The notes beneath the pieces are model-generated. The model saw only the letters and a list, made by a program, of their open reading frames with translations. It made no database searches and had not been told where the DNA came from. Both the position numbers and the translations under genes were made by a program. Shown piece by piece: positions 1 through 14,753 of a stretch of DNA of 64,000 bases; within the stretch, counting starts at the first letter, position 1, and every line of letters begins with the position of its first letter. The stretch is from Saccharum officinarum (Eukaryota; Streptophyta; Magnoliopsida; Poales; Poaceae), in the NCBI GenBank assembly GCA_020631735.1, contig CM036221.1, forward strand, positions 15,171,381 through 15,235,380. The letters are read 5' to 3'.

Positions 1-71
1 CTAAAACTAGGATGCTATTTTGGCAAAAAAAAAATTATGCAACGGTGTGGCATTACAACCTGACGTGTGGC

Positions 72-590
72 TGTTAGTTCATTGGATGGTGTAGATCAGT
101 GGGTGGTTCTTTGGTATTTGGTATAAACAGGTGGACCATCATAGGATATGATGCTGATATGAACTAGAAAGGGAAAGAGGGGAAGGATGCCTGACCGTCG
201 GGCTTGGCTGACGAACTCGAGGAGGAGGCAGTCACGGCGTCGGTGTAGGTTCTGCGCTAGGGCAGCGACGGGCGGTGAAGGAGCGGAGTCGGTGCAGTGA
301 GGATACAGTGAAGTCCGGTGACGGCGTGGGCGTCGCGGTCTAGAGGCGACGAAGGCAGTGACGCTTCCCGCCGCTGGCAGCGCCTCCCTCTCGATCGGTC
401 TAGGGTTCGAAGTGGGGTGACGGCTGGGCGGTGAACCTCTCCCTTGAGCCCCTGGCCCCCACCTCCTCTTATAGGCATTATGCGACGGGGGCCCACCAAC
501 CAAACACGGGCTGGCGCGTCCCCGATCAGGACGCGAGATCAGGGCCCACACCTGGCCGTTGGTCCAAGTATGGTGGAGATCAAACCAACA
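72..590 (-). repeat. 3' LTR of the copia element
   Basis: This 519-bp copy starts TGTTAGTTCATTGG and ends GATCAAACCAACA on the plus strand. It matches 5742-6265 with a few indels, including about 7 bp missing near its start. On the element's own strand it is the 3' LTR, because the polypurine tract abuts its right edge. Confidence 0.93.
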
Positions 591-604
591 TTCTCCCCCT
601 TGAT
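591..604 (-). promoter_or_regulatory. Polypurine tract of the copia element
   Basis: On the minus strand this reads ATCAAGGGGGAGAA and is followed directly by TGTTGG, the LTR start. This is the usual plant copia plus-strand primer site and fixes the element's orientation. Confidence 0.85.
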
Positions 605-794
605 CTCTCATCACTTTCTTCGTTCTTTAATTTCTTACTCAAAATTTCGATTCATATTTTTCTTGCTTCTTTCCTATTTCATTATAGATTAGTGCATAGA
701 ACTGTTCCATCATCACAACAATTAGTGCCGCTAGACTAACAGCCACAATACATTTCTCCATTTTGAAATGATACTTTCTTTGGGCCCTTTATTG

Positions 795-900
795 TCTGGA
801 AATCATAGACTATACCATAAACCCATGTCGACTGTGCGTTCTCTGAACACACTGGGTGGTAAGCCTTTATAAGCAGATCTGCAAGTACTTGCTTTTACTT
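795..900 (-). pseudogene. Copia RNase H C-terminal remnant
   Basis: In the minus strand the end of a copia polyprotein is readable: ADLLIKA in one frame, then after a one-base slip PSVFRERTVDMGLWYSL and a stop. This matches the conserved DLLTK...MGL end of copia RNase H. The frame break shows it is no longer coding. Confidence 0.75.
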
Positions 901-2236
901 ATACATTCGAAAGCTTTTAAAGATTCCAGACTTTCTCCTTCACAACGTCTAACTTCATGTCAATGTATTTGGCAGCACACTTGACTCGTTGTCATAGGAG
1001 TCAATCACTTTAAATGGTAATTGTTGTTGTATACCATTACCAATTTCGGGTATAAGTTAACCATTTTGTCTGTCCTATAAGCCTCATAATAAGTTGTACT
1101 ATAGGTATGCATCATTGATGACACCATAACTGTTTCTTTGGAGCTTTTTCACAATAAAACTCCAACTGCGAGTGTTAGCTACTATGTGGGTTTCACTAAA
1201 CATCTCACCGAAATTCAACATTCTTGTACCCACAACCATTTAGGGTACTTGTTCTTTCTTAGTCATCATGAGGCTTATTAAATCTTTGTACAATTGTAAG
1301 ATATTCTTAACTCCATTCCAGTGATCTATATCTGGACTGGACTTTCTGCCAAAACATCCCGGATAAATGAACTATGTTAGGGTAATATCATACTTGTGCA
1401 CTCATTAAACTGTAATATCATAGTTGTGCACTCATCAAGCTTCCAACAGCTGAAGCATATGGATCCATATTCATTTGATCTATCTCATGTCGGTTCTTGT
1501 AACACTAAGATTCTCAAAATTATTACGCTTGACTATATGAACAGGCGTAGGTTCACTTGCATGCATACTTTGTTTCTTTATAATCTTTTTCTAAGCATGC
1601 CTTTGTGATAATCCTAATACCCCTTTCATCTGTCTCGGTGAATTTTAATTCTTATAACGAAAGTCATTTCACCGAGAACATTCTTATTGAGTTTCGAGGA
1701 CAAGAACTTCTTCACATATAGTAGATTGACATCACTACTAGCAAGTAAGGTGTCATCCACATATACAGGATTAGGAAATAAATTTCCCATTCTATAACTT
1801 TGTACAAATGTAATTGTCCTCTTATTCTCTTTAACCCAAAATTTCTAGTTGACCTTTCAACTTGAAATGCCACTATTTAGAGACTTGCTCTAGTTCATAA
1901 AAGATTTCTATAAGTGGCATCACTTTCGTTCTTTCTTTCCACGACAAAACCTTTTGGTTGTGCCATGTAATCATTTTTCATACAAATCCCATTAGGGAAT
2001 ATTGTCTTTACTTTCATCTTAGGTCATGATGTGCCACTAGCATTTATTGTAATCTATTCATTCTATTTGTGTAAAACCTTTTAATTTAAGTTGTGCTTTA
2101 TATCTTATGTTCCCTTTGGAGTCACATTTCGTCTTGTAGACCCTTTACAGCCTACTATTTTGGCTCCATTAGGAACTGCTTCTGTTTCTCAAACTTCGTT
2201 GGTATTCATCAATTTCATTTTAATTTCCTTAGCTTT

Positions 2237-2431
2237 TTACCATTTAGATGTGTTAACGCCTCTCATGGTTTCTTCAAATGAGGTGGGATCACCCTCCATT
2301 TGAATTTCTTCATCAATATATAACTTATAGTCATCAAAAAAATATCTGATTCTCTTATTCTTTGAGACCTTCAGGTCTTTAGCTAATGACACTTCTTTCA
2401 CATGGGATTGTTGTTGCTCTTTCATCATCAA
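2237..2431 (-). pseudogene. Copia reverse transcriptase N-terminal remnant
   Basis: A short minus-strand frame carries EGDPTSFEETMRG followed by NTSKW. This corresponds to the segment just before the reverse transcriptase domain of plant copia elements, the (D/E)P-T-(Y/F)-EEA-M...W region. Flanking frames contain stops. Gag, protease and integrase expected to its right are not cleanly readable, so the interior is both diverged and shortened. Confidence 0.75.
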
Positions 2432-3264
2432 TCGATTCTATAGGGTCCTGATGAACTAGATCCTTGTTTTCTTATTCATCTTCTTGAAGGGCTAACAACA
2501 TGTGTTGTATGAGTCATACAACATCAACATAGTGTTGAGCATTCGTCGATCTTGAGTCATTGGAGTAGACAATGGTCCCACTTCTCTTCAAGTCGTAGAT
2601 CTTTTCATACCATGCTCCCCCATATTACTCCATCTTGTGTAAGGATAGCGTATCTTCAATCTTTCTTATTTTGGGTTTATTCTGGAAAAATCTATCTCAT
2701 TTGGTGCTTTAAGCACCATCTTAGTATTCTTAGTCTCATTGCTATCTTCCTGTCGAACTGTAAAAGGTTCAGAAATTTAGCCATTTCTGTACTTAGGGGC
2801 ATCTTTATTATGACCGTTGTACTCCCTCAACGATCACCTTCATCTTTTATATATCACTTTTTCTCTAAATGCAAAGCATACAATGGGGAATTTTTTCAAT
2901 TATCTTTCTGAGTTTCTTTCAATTATCTTTCTATCTTTCTCAATTCATGTCACAATCCTCCCCCTCGAAATGTGGCACAAACTCTTCTGCCACAATTTCA
3001 AAACATTCATAACTCTTGTGAGTGAGGAAACTTTGATTACTAACTTCATCCACATGATTGCATCATGGAAGATGAAATTATTTCTTAATTCGTATGGAAG
3101 TATGTATTCTTTTTCCTCATTTCACTTCAAGAACTCAACAGAGTCCTTTTCATCAGTACTTCTGCAAGTCAAGCTTGCATGTCATTCTTATCATGAGGTT
3201 CGTTTTCAACTTCCTTTTGTTCTTAAACTCATACTAGGATAGCACAAAAGCTACCCTAAACTTC

Positions 3265-3400
3265 TCTCCCTGTGCAGGATACACATCGTCATCTCACTTT
3301 CTCCTGCCATGCAGGACAAGTACTATACCAACTTCATCCCGCAATGCGGGTATTTTCTTAAATTTTATGTCGTCATACGAGACAATTCCCTTGAGGGGAC
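3265..3400 (-). other. Cluster of short hairpins inside the copia element
   Basis: Several compact palindromes with 2-4-nt loops sit within 140 bp. The clearest are TCCTGC-CAT-GCAGGA at 3302-3316 and CCCGC-AAT-GCGGG at 3338-3350. Weaker ones occur around 3267-3279, 3369-3385 and 3387-3399. I see no convincing protein frame here. The role is unknown. Confidence 0.5.
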
Positions 3401-3675
3401 ATAAATGCCAGGATTGGCTCATATTCAATCATCAAATTCAGGAATAAATCCGATATTCTTTAACACACATGCTTAATCCGACGTTGGTCAAATTAAACAT
3501 GCATGCCACTCGTTACAATTCATATCATGATGATAAAAAATTGAAAATTAAAATATTTTCATAGAGAGTGCATAAAAGTCATTTCTCAAACTAAACTCTT
3601 ATTATTCTATTTATTTCTTGGATCAATATCTCTGAAATCTTTGAAAAACATTTCTCTTCAAGCCACTCTTAAAGA

Positions 3676-3720
3676 GGACACAGTCTCTCATGCAATGACC
3701 TACTATCATATACACAATTT
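3676..3720 (-). pseudogene. Possible Gag zinc-knuckle remnant
   Basis: The minus strand reads GHCMRDC, the second half of a CCHC knuckle (H-x4-C). The first two cysteines are lost or out of frame. It sits upstream of the polymerase remnants, where gag should end. The call rests on one short motif. Confidence 0.35.
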
Positions 3721-3867
3721 GTGCTTAGGCTTTTCATCATCTGAGTCACAAGAACCCAGTGCTTTTTCTTTCTCTTTCTTTTCTGCCTTCAAGAACGAAA
3801 GCAAGAAGATCTTTATCTGAAAATTATTCAACAATAGTTATCAACATTAAATTCTGATTTTTTTATG

Positions 3868-4633
3868 TTCTATTCTACATCACCGTTGGGCAGATATAAA
3901 ACAAAACAACTTTCTTCTACATTAATTCTATATCACCGTTGAGCAGATATAGAACAAATGCATAAAACTCATAGATAAAACTCATAAAATTTTCTATCAA
4001 TAACTTTTGCTAAAATTAGCAACATCATGAATACAATATTCTTGTACATTAATTCCACATCACCGTTTGGCATAAATGGAATTAACATATGGAACAATTC
4101 AATTATCATTAACCCTCTTCAAAATTAAATTCTCCCGTTGGTTCGAATTTAATTAGAAGATCATCATCATCATCATCATTGCAGCGGAAAATCATCTTTC
4201 TATTTCATGAGCATTTCTTGATCTTTATCTATTCTCTGAAAAATTGGTCACTTTGATGCATAATTTATCAGAGATTTAAATTTCAACTTCAAACTCATAA
4301 ATAAGCTTATAATATTGTTATCATCAACGTTGGTCAGAAAATAACAATATCATAATTTCACTTAAATCATAATGTGAATATCCCTCTAATTAAAATTCTC
4401 TCGTTGGTTCCAATTTTAATTAGAGGATAAACTTTTTATCATTTTCTAAACAATTGTAACTGCTCTTCAAATTAAATCCTCCCGTTGGTTCGGATTTAAT
4501 GAGAAGACAATATTCTTTTTCTTTGTAGCGAAAACATTAATCAAAATTCTTAAAATAATTCTTATTCAGAAGCATTTTTCATACTCATGTACTCTCTAGA
4601 CAAATTATCGCGTTGGTTCAAATTTGAGTAGAG
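3868..4633 (-). other. Array of eight stem-loops with a shared CGTTGG loop
   Basis: Eight inverted repeats follow one another. Arms (left/right): about 3868-3881 and 3893-3902 (weak), 3926-3934 and 3946-3954, 4049-4057 and 4077-4085, 4123-4132 and 4145-4154, 4312-4321 and 4341-4350, 4383-4397 and 4412-4426 (15 perfect pairs), 4465-4479 and 4492-4506, 4594-4606 and 4621-4633. Arm sequences differ between hairpins, yet the loops keep CGTTGG or a one-base variant. Loops fall into two types, ACCGTTGGGCA-like (first three) and TCCCGTTGGTTC-like (fourth, sixth to eighth). The region is AT-rich and has no open frame in the element's sense direction, so it is probably an untranslated RNA or DNA structure. 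Confidence 0.8.
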
Positions 4634-5727
4634 ATGTAACCTTCAAACTTGTCAAAATTCATTACAATTTTCTTCTGAAATAATAAAACAAAAGTCATAA
4701 ACTTTACTATTCATCACAGAATTTGCCCTGAAGGCCTGCTCGCAGCCGCGCTGTGCTCCCTGCGGCCCGTGGCCCAGCGCGCGCACAGCACTCCCACGCT
4801 CAGGGTGTAGCTGGCCCAGCAGGGGGCCGCTGCCTCTCGGCCCAGCGCAGTTGCCGGCTCACTGCCGCGCCCAGGCCGCAACCTAGGCCTGGGTCGGCAA
4901 TCTCATCGGCCGCTCTCGCCCTCTTGGGCTGATTTCGGCCCGAGCCGTCACAACCGTTCATCAGAGATGGACGACTGTCCGCCCTCTTCGGAGGAATAAA
5001 ACCAACAACTTCTTCCTTTTCCATAACCCTAATCCATTTCATCTCTTCTCTCTATGCCTTGCTCCGGTGAACGGCGGTAGCCGTCCATGGAGGTGTCGGC
5101 GCCGGTGATGGAAAACCGCCGCCGGTGATGGCCGGTCGGCTCCCCCTCCTTTCTTTTTCTTGTCTATGCTCTTTTCCCTCTCCTTCTCCAGCTCTCTTTC
5201 ACGCGCCACACACAACAGCAGTGACCGCCATGGTGACCAAGGGCCGCCGGAGGAGGAGGTCGCAGCGCCGCCGCCGAGCCCCTCGCCGGCTCGCGAGCTC
5301 GCCCGAGGCAGAGCTCATCGCCGTCGAGCGGCCATGCGGGCGGTGCCACTTTTCCTAGTCCCGGAAGGTTCCACGCGGCGGCGTGGCCACGACTGCCGGT
5401 GGCTTGGGTCCTTCCCGCGCGGCGCCATCCGGCGGCCGGCGGTGGTAGCCAGCAGCGGACCTCTTTTTCTTTCTCTGTGTACTTCGTTAGGGTTAGGGTT
5501 GGTTTCTTTCCGATTCGAAATTGATTCATCTTGTTCTTTTTCCCTCACTGCCCGATCCTTCGTCAGGCAGTTAAGGTTAGGGTTTCGGTTGAAAACCAAT
5601 TTCTTTCTTTCGATTCGAAATTTGTTTTCTTTCACCATTTCTTTCCGGATTGAAATCTGTCGCATCTTATTTTCTGTGATTTCGACTTCTTTCTACCCGA
5701 TCTGGATCTACAGCTAGTGCTTAGACT

Positions 5728-5740
5728 GGCTCCGATACCA
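5728..5740 (-). promoter_or_regulatory. Primer binding site of the copia element
   Basis: The minus strand reads TGGTATCGGAGCC one base inside the right LTR. This is one base off the TGGTATCAGAGCC complementary to initiator methionine tRNA, so the right LTR is the 5' LTR. Confidence 0.9.
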
Positions 5741-5741
5741 A

Positions 5742-6265
5742 TGTTAGTTCATTGGATCGTCCTAGGTGTAGATCAGTGGGTGGTTCTTTGGTATTTGGTA
5801 TAAACAGGTAGACCATCATAGGATATGATGCTGATATGAACTAGAAAGGAAAGAGGGGAAGGATGCCTGACCGTCGGGCTTGGCTGACAAACTCGAGGAG
5901 GAGGCAGTCACGGCGTCGGTGTAGGCTCTGCGCTAGGGCAGCGATGGGCGGTGAAGGAGCGGAGTCGGTGCAGTGAGGATGCAGTGAAGTCCGGTGACGG
6001 CGTGGGCGTCGCGGTCTAGAGGCGACGAAGGCAGTGGCGCTTCCCGTCGCTGGCAGTGCCTCCCTCTCGATCGGTCTAGGGTTCGGAGTGGGGTGGCGGC
6101 TGGGCGGTGAACCTCTCCCTTGAGCCCCTGGCCCCCACCTCCTCTTATAGGCGCTGTGCGACGGGGGCCCACCAGCCAAACAAGGGCTGAGCGTCCCCGA
6201 TCAGGACGTGAGATCAGGGCCCACACCTGGCCGTTGGGCCAAGTATGGTGGAGATCAAACCAACA
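5742..6265 (-). repeat. 5' LTR of the copia element
   Basis: This 524-bp LTR copy begins TGTTAGTTCATTGG and ends GATCAAACCAACA on the plus strand. The target duplication GTGGC follows at 6266-6270. It would hold the element's promoter, but I cannot place a confident TATA box. Confidence 0.93.
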
Positions 6266-6270
6266 GTGGC

Positions 6271-7290
6271 ACCACCTGGTCTACTGGATTTGTTTCCGTG
6301 CATGTGCATGTAGCACCACCTGTAATCTCAGATACATAAAATGGATGAGGATTAAGCGGTGTCAAACGATGGACTCTTGTGTGGCACCATCACATAAAAA
6401 TATGTTTTCCTGCTATTTGGACGGTTCCTTTTTTGACGTAATCTGATATCCGCCGTTAGATTAGTTTAGTTTTAGTTTGTTTGATGTACCATGTGAACCG
6501 ATGCCACGAAAATAGATCTAGACCTTCAGGGAGCCGTTCACGCCCAATCAACAATGATAGCCGATGGTACTTGCATTGTAGCTGTTTTCCCATTTCCATT
6601 GTTGGACTAAACAAAAATGCACAATAGTTAGTTCCATTCCCGTTGCGACTAGGTAGTTATTTCCTTAGCGTTACCGTTGCTAGTGGTGCAACCAAACAAC
6701 ACCTAGCATAGTTCCATAGTATTAAATAATATACCTAGTAAGTATTTTATTTGCTAATGTGGTAAATGAATTAAGGAGAGAGAGTAAAATCTGTAGGCCA
6801 TGTATGTTTCTCAGGTGAGAAATGGAGTCTTCTCGCGCACCTATGCACATAGAAGCGACAAATCTTGCGTTGGGCAAACCTGAGTGGTTTCCATGCGCAC
6901 CATGTCCCCTTAGAAGTGGATCAGCTACGTCTGCACCCTTGTGGCCATGTTTTCGTGCATCTGCCTCTTCTACAAAGGGAACTTCCAAGCGAGGCTTTGG
7001 AACTCAAGCCACCGCTGCTCTTGCCGTTGCGTGAAGCCTGCAGTGCTCCGACTCCCTTAAAAGACATGCGCGCGTCGGGATGGATAGTGACACACGAGAT
7101 CCGCCTATTGTCTTCCTCCTCTATTCCCCACCGTATTCCTCCTCCCTCCCTTCGTACCCGTCTTCCTCCTCTATCCCATCGCCTCGACCATAGCCCCCCG
7201 TTGCCGGCGGCCTCCTCTCTCGCCGTCCACCCACGTCGGACCATCTTGCCTTTCTCTAATCCCAATCAAAGAGTTCGCCAATGACTCCTC
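6271..7290. other. Intergenic, no gene recognised
   Basis: I see no coding region that holds up here. The stretch turns GC-rich from about 7000, but its frames have gene-like composition without any recognisable family or splice structure. Confidence 0.5.
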
Positions 7291-7295
7291 GCCCC

Positions 7296-7650
7296 CGCCG
7301 CCGGCACCGCCCATCCGGTTGTTTCCTACCGCCCGCTTGGCGACGGCGGCGTTGTCTCACTCGCCGCCCCTTAACCCGCCACCATGGCTGACCACCATCG
7401 TCGGGCTTTCCCTTACTAATCTCGCTGGCCATGGAAGCTTCCCTAAAAATTTGAAACCCTAACCGCCCGGCCGCTGGCACCGCCTATCCAATTGTCTCCT
7501 ACCGCGCCACTCGGTGGTGCCGCCGCCGTCTTGCTCTTCACCCCTCAACCCGCCACCATCGCCTGGTCGCCCGCCATCGTAGGGCTCTTCCCTTTCTAAT
7601 CCCGCTGGCCATGGAAGGCTCCCCTAAAATTCTAAAACCTAACCGCCGCC
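7296..7650 (+). repeat. Tandem duplication of about 175 bp
   Basis: Two head-to-tail copies, about 7296-7470 and 7471-7650, share GGCACCGCC, CAACCCGCCACCAT or CTTAACCCGCCACCAT, CTCGCTGGCCATGGAAG-like and CTAACCGCC blocks in the same order. They have diverged by many substitutions and small indels. The GC-rich sequence resembles untranslated leader or first-exon sequence, but I can assign no product. Confidence 0.75.
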
Positions 7651-8766
7651 GCCACGGTTGCCTCCTCCACCGCCCCGGCCTGCAGCGATCTCGCCGCCGA
7701 CCATCCCGCCCACCCATGGACGAAGCCAGCGGGGGGCTACCCGGGCTCCAGCCCCCCTACGACCATGATTTCCATGGAGCCCGGGCTAAGCCCCCTACCA
7801 CCATGAGGAGGAAGAAGAAGGAAAGGAGGGGCTGGAGGAAGAAGAAGAGGAAGCCAGCCCTCCCTAACACCATTCCTGGCTTCGTCGCTGCGCCCACCGG
7901 CCGCCTCCTCCCCCTTCGAGTTTTGTCGGCGTCCTCGTGCGTGCGTCAATGCTAAGTAAGAATTTGGGCGGCGCTCCTACTCCTATTTGAGATCGTGACC
8001 TGTTGTCAAATACCACCTCATTCGTGTGTGATTCGTCCCCTAGGAGAATGGATTGGTATGGCCCCCTTGTTTTCTTCCAAAGGTAGTTCCTCAAAGAGAT
8101 TTGATAGTTTATGAGAAATTAATTTCATTGTCGATGATCTTGTGAAATCACTGAGCCAGTAGTATTCTGTTGGTTGCTTGTCACAACCAATCAACCTCTT
8201 TTTTGTGCATTTATGTTTTCCTCTATATAGAAACTGCTATGTAAATCATGGGCTAGAAAGAATAGTTTCTACTAGATAATAATTCCTCTATTTCTTCTCT
8301 ACAAACCAACTATGAAAACTACAGGTTGGGACTGCCCTTATGCTATGCACTTAGGTATGCATTATGTCTAGATAAAAAAACATTATATTTAGAAAACTAA
8401 AACTTCTTATAATTTGGAATAGAGGGACACTTTTTTTAAATTCGCCAGGAAACATATTTTCTTATTATTTCTACCTAGAATCATAATTATCAATACTATT
8501 TTCATAAATTAGCTAAATAAAAAATAGTTTGGTTTGGACCAAACCTAGAAGCACACTCTTTGTGGACGAAGGGAGTATATTTTTTCAGTTATGGAATTTT
8601 ATTTTCAAATTTAGAGTAGAATTGGTTCCTGAATATTACCTCAAATATGTGTGAAATTAGCCGTTCTATGTTTTACTTGATTACCATAAAAATCAACAAC
8701 AACGGCTAGTAAAACTGGAACCAGTTCAAGAAAATAAACACTGTACTTTTTGGCAAAAGAATTACG
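7651..8766. other. Upstream flank of the Cys-rich gene
   Basis: The left part is GC-rich and without a recognisable gene. The right part is AT-rich and contains decayed Stowaway-like pieces around 8395-8435 and 8555-8578, ending in a GAAGGGAGTAT terminus. No coding region is supported. Confidence 0.5.
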
Positions 8767-8767
8767 A

Positions 8768-8777
8768 TTATATATAG
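8768..8777 (+). promoter_or_regulatory. Putative TATA box of the Cys-rich gene
   Basis: TTATATATAG lies about 170 bp before the start codon at 8946, and a plausible leader follows. No other TATA-like site lies nearer. Confidence 0.55.
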
Positions 8778-8945
8778 AAGAGAAATGTTCTCGTGTTCGC
8801 TCGCTCGCTTTTTTTCCCCACAACGTGTCGAGTTCTGTCGATAGCTGAAGGAAAACCTCTGCTCGTCGAGCGAGCCGTTTGGTCGCGTCTCCACAAACCC
8901 TAATCCTCGTCCCCTCCTCCCCCTCCCCTCGAAGCCGCCATCGCC

Positions 8946-9959
8946 ATGGCGACCCCCTTCCGCCCGTCCGCGCCCGCCCCGTCCGCCAAGGGCGGCTGCG
9001 GCGGCGACCGCTGCGCCTCCGGCCGCGACGCCTGGCCGCTCCACCACTTCCGGCACGAGGGCGTCTTCTGCCTGCTCTGCTCCTCCTGCGTGCTCCTCTA
9101 CAGCCCGTCCGCCTTCTGCGCCGCCTGCGTCCACATCCTCTCCTCCTCCCCCGCCGCCGCCGCCGCTCCCCGGGCGATCCCGCCGTCGCCGCGCCCGGGC
9201 CCACCGCGCCCTGCTCCGCCTGCGGCGTCTCCGTCGCGCACCTCTCCTGCGTCCCGGGGGCGGACCGTCACCCCTTCGTCTGCCCGCCCTGCGCCGCCGC
9301 CGCCGAGGGCAGGGCCTTCTCCTTCGCACCGGCGCCCGGCCGCCGCCCGCTCCAGGAGCGCGACGCGCGGGTCCTCCTCGTCGCCGCGCGCCTCGCGCAC
9401 GACTCCGTCAGCCGCGCCGCGGCCGCCGCCCGCGAGGAAGCGGAGCGCCGCGTCGCCGAGGCCGCCGAGGCCAGGAAGCGCTCCCGCGAGATGCTCGACG
9501 CCGCCTTCCGCGCGCTCGAGGCGGAGGCCAGGGACGCCAAGATGAAGCCCGCCGCGGCCGCCCAGCCCCCACCACCCTCCAAGAAGAAGCCCGCGGCCAA
9601 CCTGCCCCCGCCCCCGCCCCCGCCTCCCAAGAAGAAGCCCGAAGCCAATAGGGACAAGGACAAGCTGCTCAAGCTCAACGCCATGCAGCAGCCTGCACTG
9701 GCGTTCGCCGCGGCAGCTGCTGCTGCGGCAGCAGCCACCTCGGTGCCATTGCCGACGACATCATTCAGGGAGGAGAAGAAACCTGTCGTGAAACAGGAGG
9801 AAGCGCAAGGTGACGATTTTGTTACACTGAACCACTGCAGCTGGGAAGCCAATCTGTCACTCTCTGTTCACTGATCGCTGTGAAATTCCTGCAGGTTTGG
9901 CGCCACCACCGAGGGAGGATAAGGATCGCCCCCCGCTGTTTGGGACCTTGCAATCGTGA
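8946..9959 (+). CDS. Cys-rich putative zinc-binding protein, frameshifted
   Basis: Exon 1 is 8946-9809, the intron 9810-9894 (GT...CAG, 85 nt) and exon 2 9895-9959, which ends PPLFGTLQS and stops. Residues 18-61 hold cysteines at 18, 23, 42, 45, 48, 58 and 61. A second block (CSACG, then HLSC, then CPPC) looks like half a PHD or RING type finger. A charged helix of about 45 residues and Pro/Lys-rich and poly-Ala stretches follow. Reading through needs one extra base near 9168-9171, in a run of C; with it the spliced frame is exactly 310 codons. So the copy is either mutated or carries a sequencing error. Without splicing, the frame would stop at 9874 instead. Function is unknown; a nuclear zinc-binding role is a guess. 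Confidence 0.75.
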
Positions 9960-11266
9960 GATTGTTGGTGCTGTAATCTGCTTCTTCATCCCCCCTATTC
10001 CATTGCGCTTCTGTGCAGCGAAACAATCCGAGGAGAGACTGAAATTTCTGAGTCAGTGTAGTGATCTTGCAGAGTGTTAGGATCCCCATTTCAGAGTCTC
10101 CTTACCGTAAATCCTATTCTTGACATGCTAGATGATCCTTCCATCCTATGGATGCTGGTCTGCATCCTGTATTCCGATTTGTTCTCTTATTTGTAGTGAT
10201 GAAATGCAACCAGGTTCTCCAGCTTCCAAATTGTGTCGCAGATGGCTTTGGTTGTTTATCGACGGAGCTAGGTTCAGAAAACAGCGAGTGCTATGCTCAG
10301 TCGGACAGCAGGTTTTAGAAGGACGAGCATCCCTAGCTATTGCTCATGTATTCTTCTTGCGTTGTGGATTGGACCAAGCTTAGCAGCCTGGACGTTCCCG
10401 TTCCCAGGCTCCTTTCAATGGAATGAAAACAGAGGTTGATGATATTCATGGAATGCAATTGTGTGGTCATACAGCTCTCCCATTTCAATGTGCCACTCAT
10501 ATATTTTGTACTGTCCAAAATCTCTGTTCTTAACCTAAAGCTTGCAATCTTATACGACAGATAGAAATTACATCAGAATTGCTCCTTTCTCGTTAACCAC
10601 GTTCTACATGTCAATCGTTGCTACCAAGTTCCATAAAGAAATTAGATGGTTCATTGCCATATTATCACAATGGAGATTTAATGGTTCAGTGCCATATTAT
10701 CACAATGGAGATTTCCATTTTTCAACACTAGCTGTTTGGTGCTGAGAAATGTGACGCAAACGTAAATGATAACAAGCTGCGGACGTTACCAGCAGGATAT
10801 ACATCTGAACTAATTTCATTTACGTTTCCGTTACTTTGGAACCAACCAAACAGCACGTCAAATGTCAACATGTCATGTATATCCCAGAACATCTTACTGA
10901 AGCTGAAGTGAGGATCACTTATAAACATGTTTGCCCATAGATAAGTTAGGCGCACTATGTTTAAGAATAACAAAAATATATGCCAGCACAACTGTAGTTT
11001 GGAAAGAATGAAGAACCAAACTTTGCCAGCACAGCTGTAGTTTTTTAAGAATTGGATGAGCGACACATTTATGGGCTACAACAACATATGCCTACTTTAA
11101 AATTCAGCATTATGTAAAACTAGCAGACGCCAAAACAGGACACGATGCACAGGCAAATCCGAAAGTTCATCTTGTCTTTGCTTGTGGAGTGTGGACTACT
11201 CAGTATTGTTTTCATTGACCTCTACTTTGTTCATGATATGGTTCATTGTTGCAAGGTTTGATCTAG
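9960..11266. other. Region between convergent genes
   Basis: This holds the 3' flank of the Cys-rich gene (+) and of the release factor gene (-). A short direct repeat lies at about 10648-10712, where CCATATTATCACAATGGAG occurs twice. I could not place either polyadenylation site with confidence. Confidence 0.5.

Positions 11267-14753
<3,487 letters not shown>

Larger units (their letters stand above)
72..6265 (-). mobile_element. Ty1/copia LTR retrotransposon, decayed
   Basis: Two direct LTRs (72-590 and 5742-6265) flank the element, and the 5-bp duplication GTGGC lies outside them at 67-71 and 6266-6270, so both insertion ends are intact. The primer site next to the right LTR and the polypurine tract next to the left LTR set the direction to minus. 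Reverse transcriptase and RNase H remnants of copia type are readable in the left half. The LTRs differ at about 17 positions in 510, mostly C/T-type changes, which suggests an insertion on the order of a million years old at usual grass rates (inference). No long gag-pol frame survives. A GC-rich, probably untranslated leader occupies about 4700-5720. Confidence 0.93.

Noticed and set aside
5485..5590. Telomere-like TTAGGGTTAGGG sequences
   Set aside because: Only two units at each place, and the plant unit is TTTAGGG. This is ordinary low-complexity sequence.
5160..5717. 185-codon plus-strand frame in the copia element
   Set aside because: It lies opposite the element's sense strand in GC-rich leader sequence and has no recognised domain.
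8879..9165. Upstream part of the long plus-strand frame opening at 8879 as the real start of the Cys-rich protein
   Set aside because: That part is Arg/Pro-rich out-of-frame translation. The Cys-rich block in the other frame from 8946 is coherent.
9098..9852. Long minus-strand frames opposite the Cys-rich gene
   Set aside because: They are Ala/Gly/Arg-rich shadows caused by GC bias at the third codon position.
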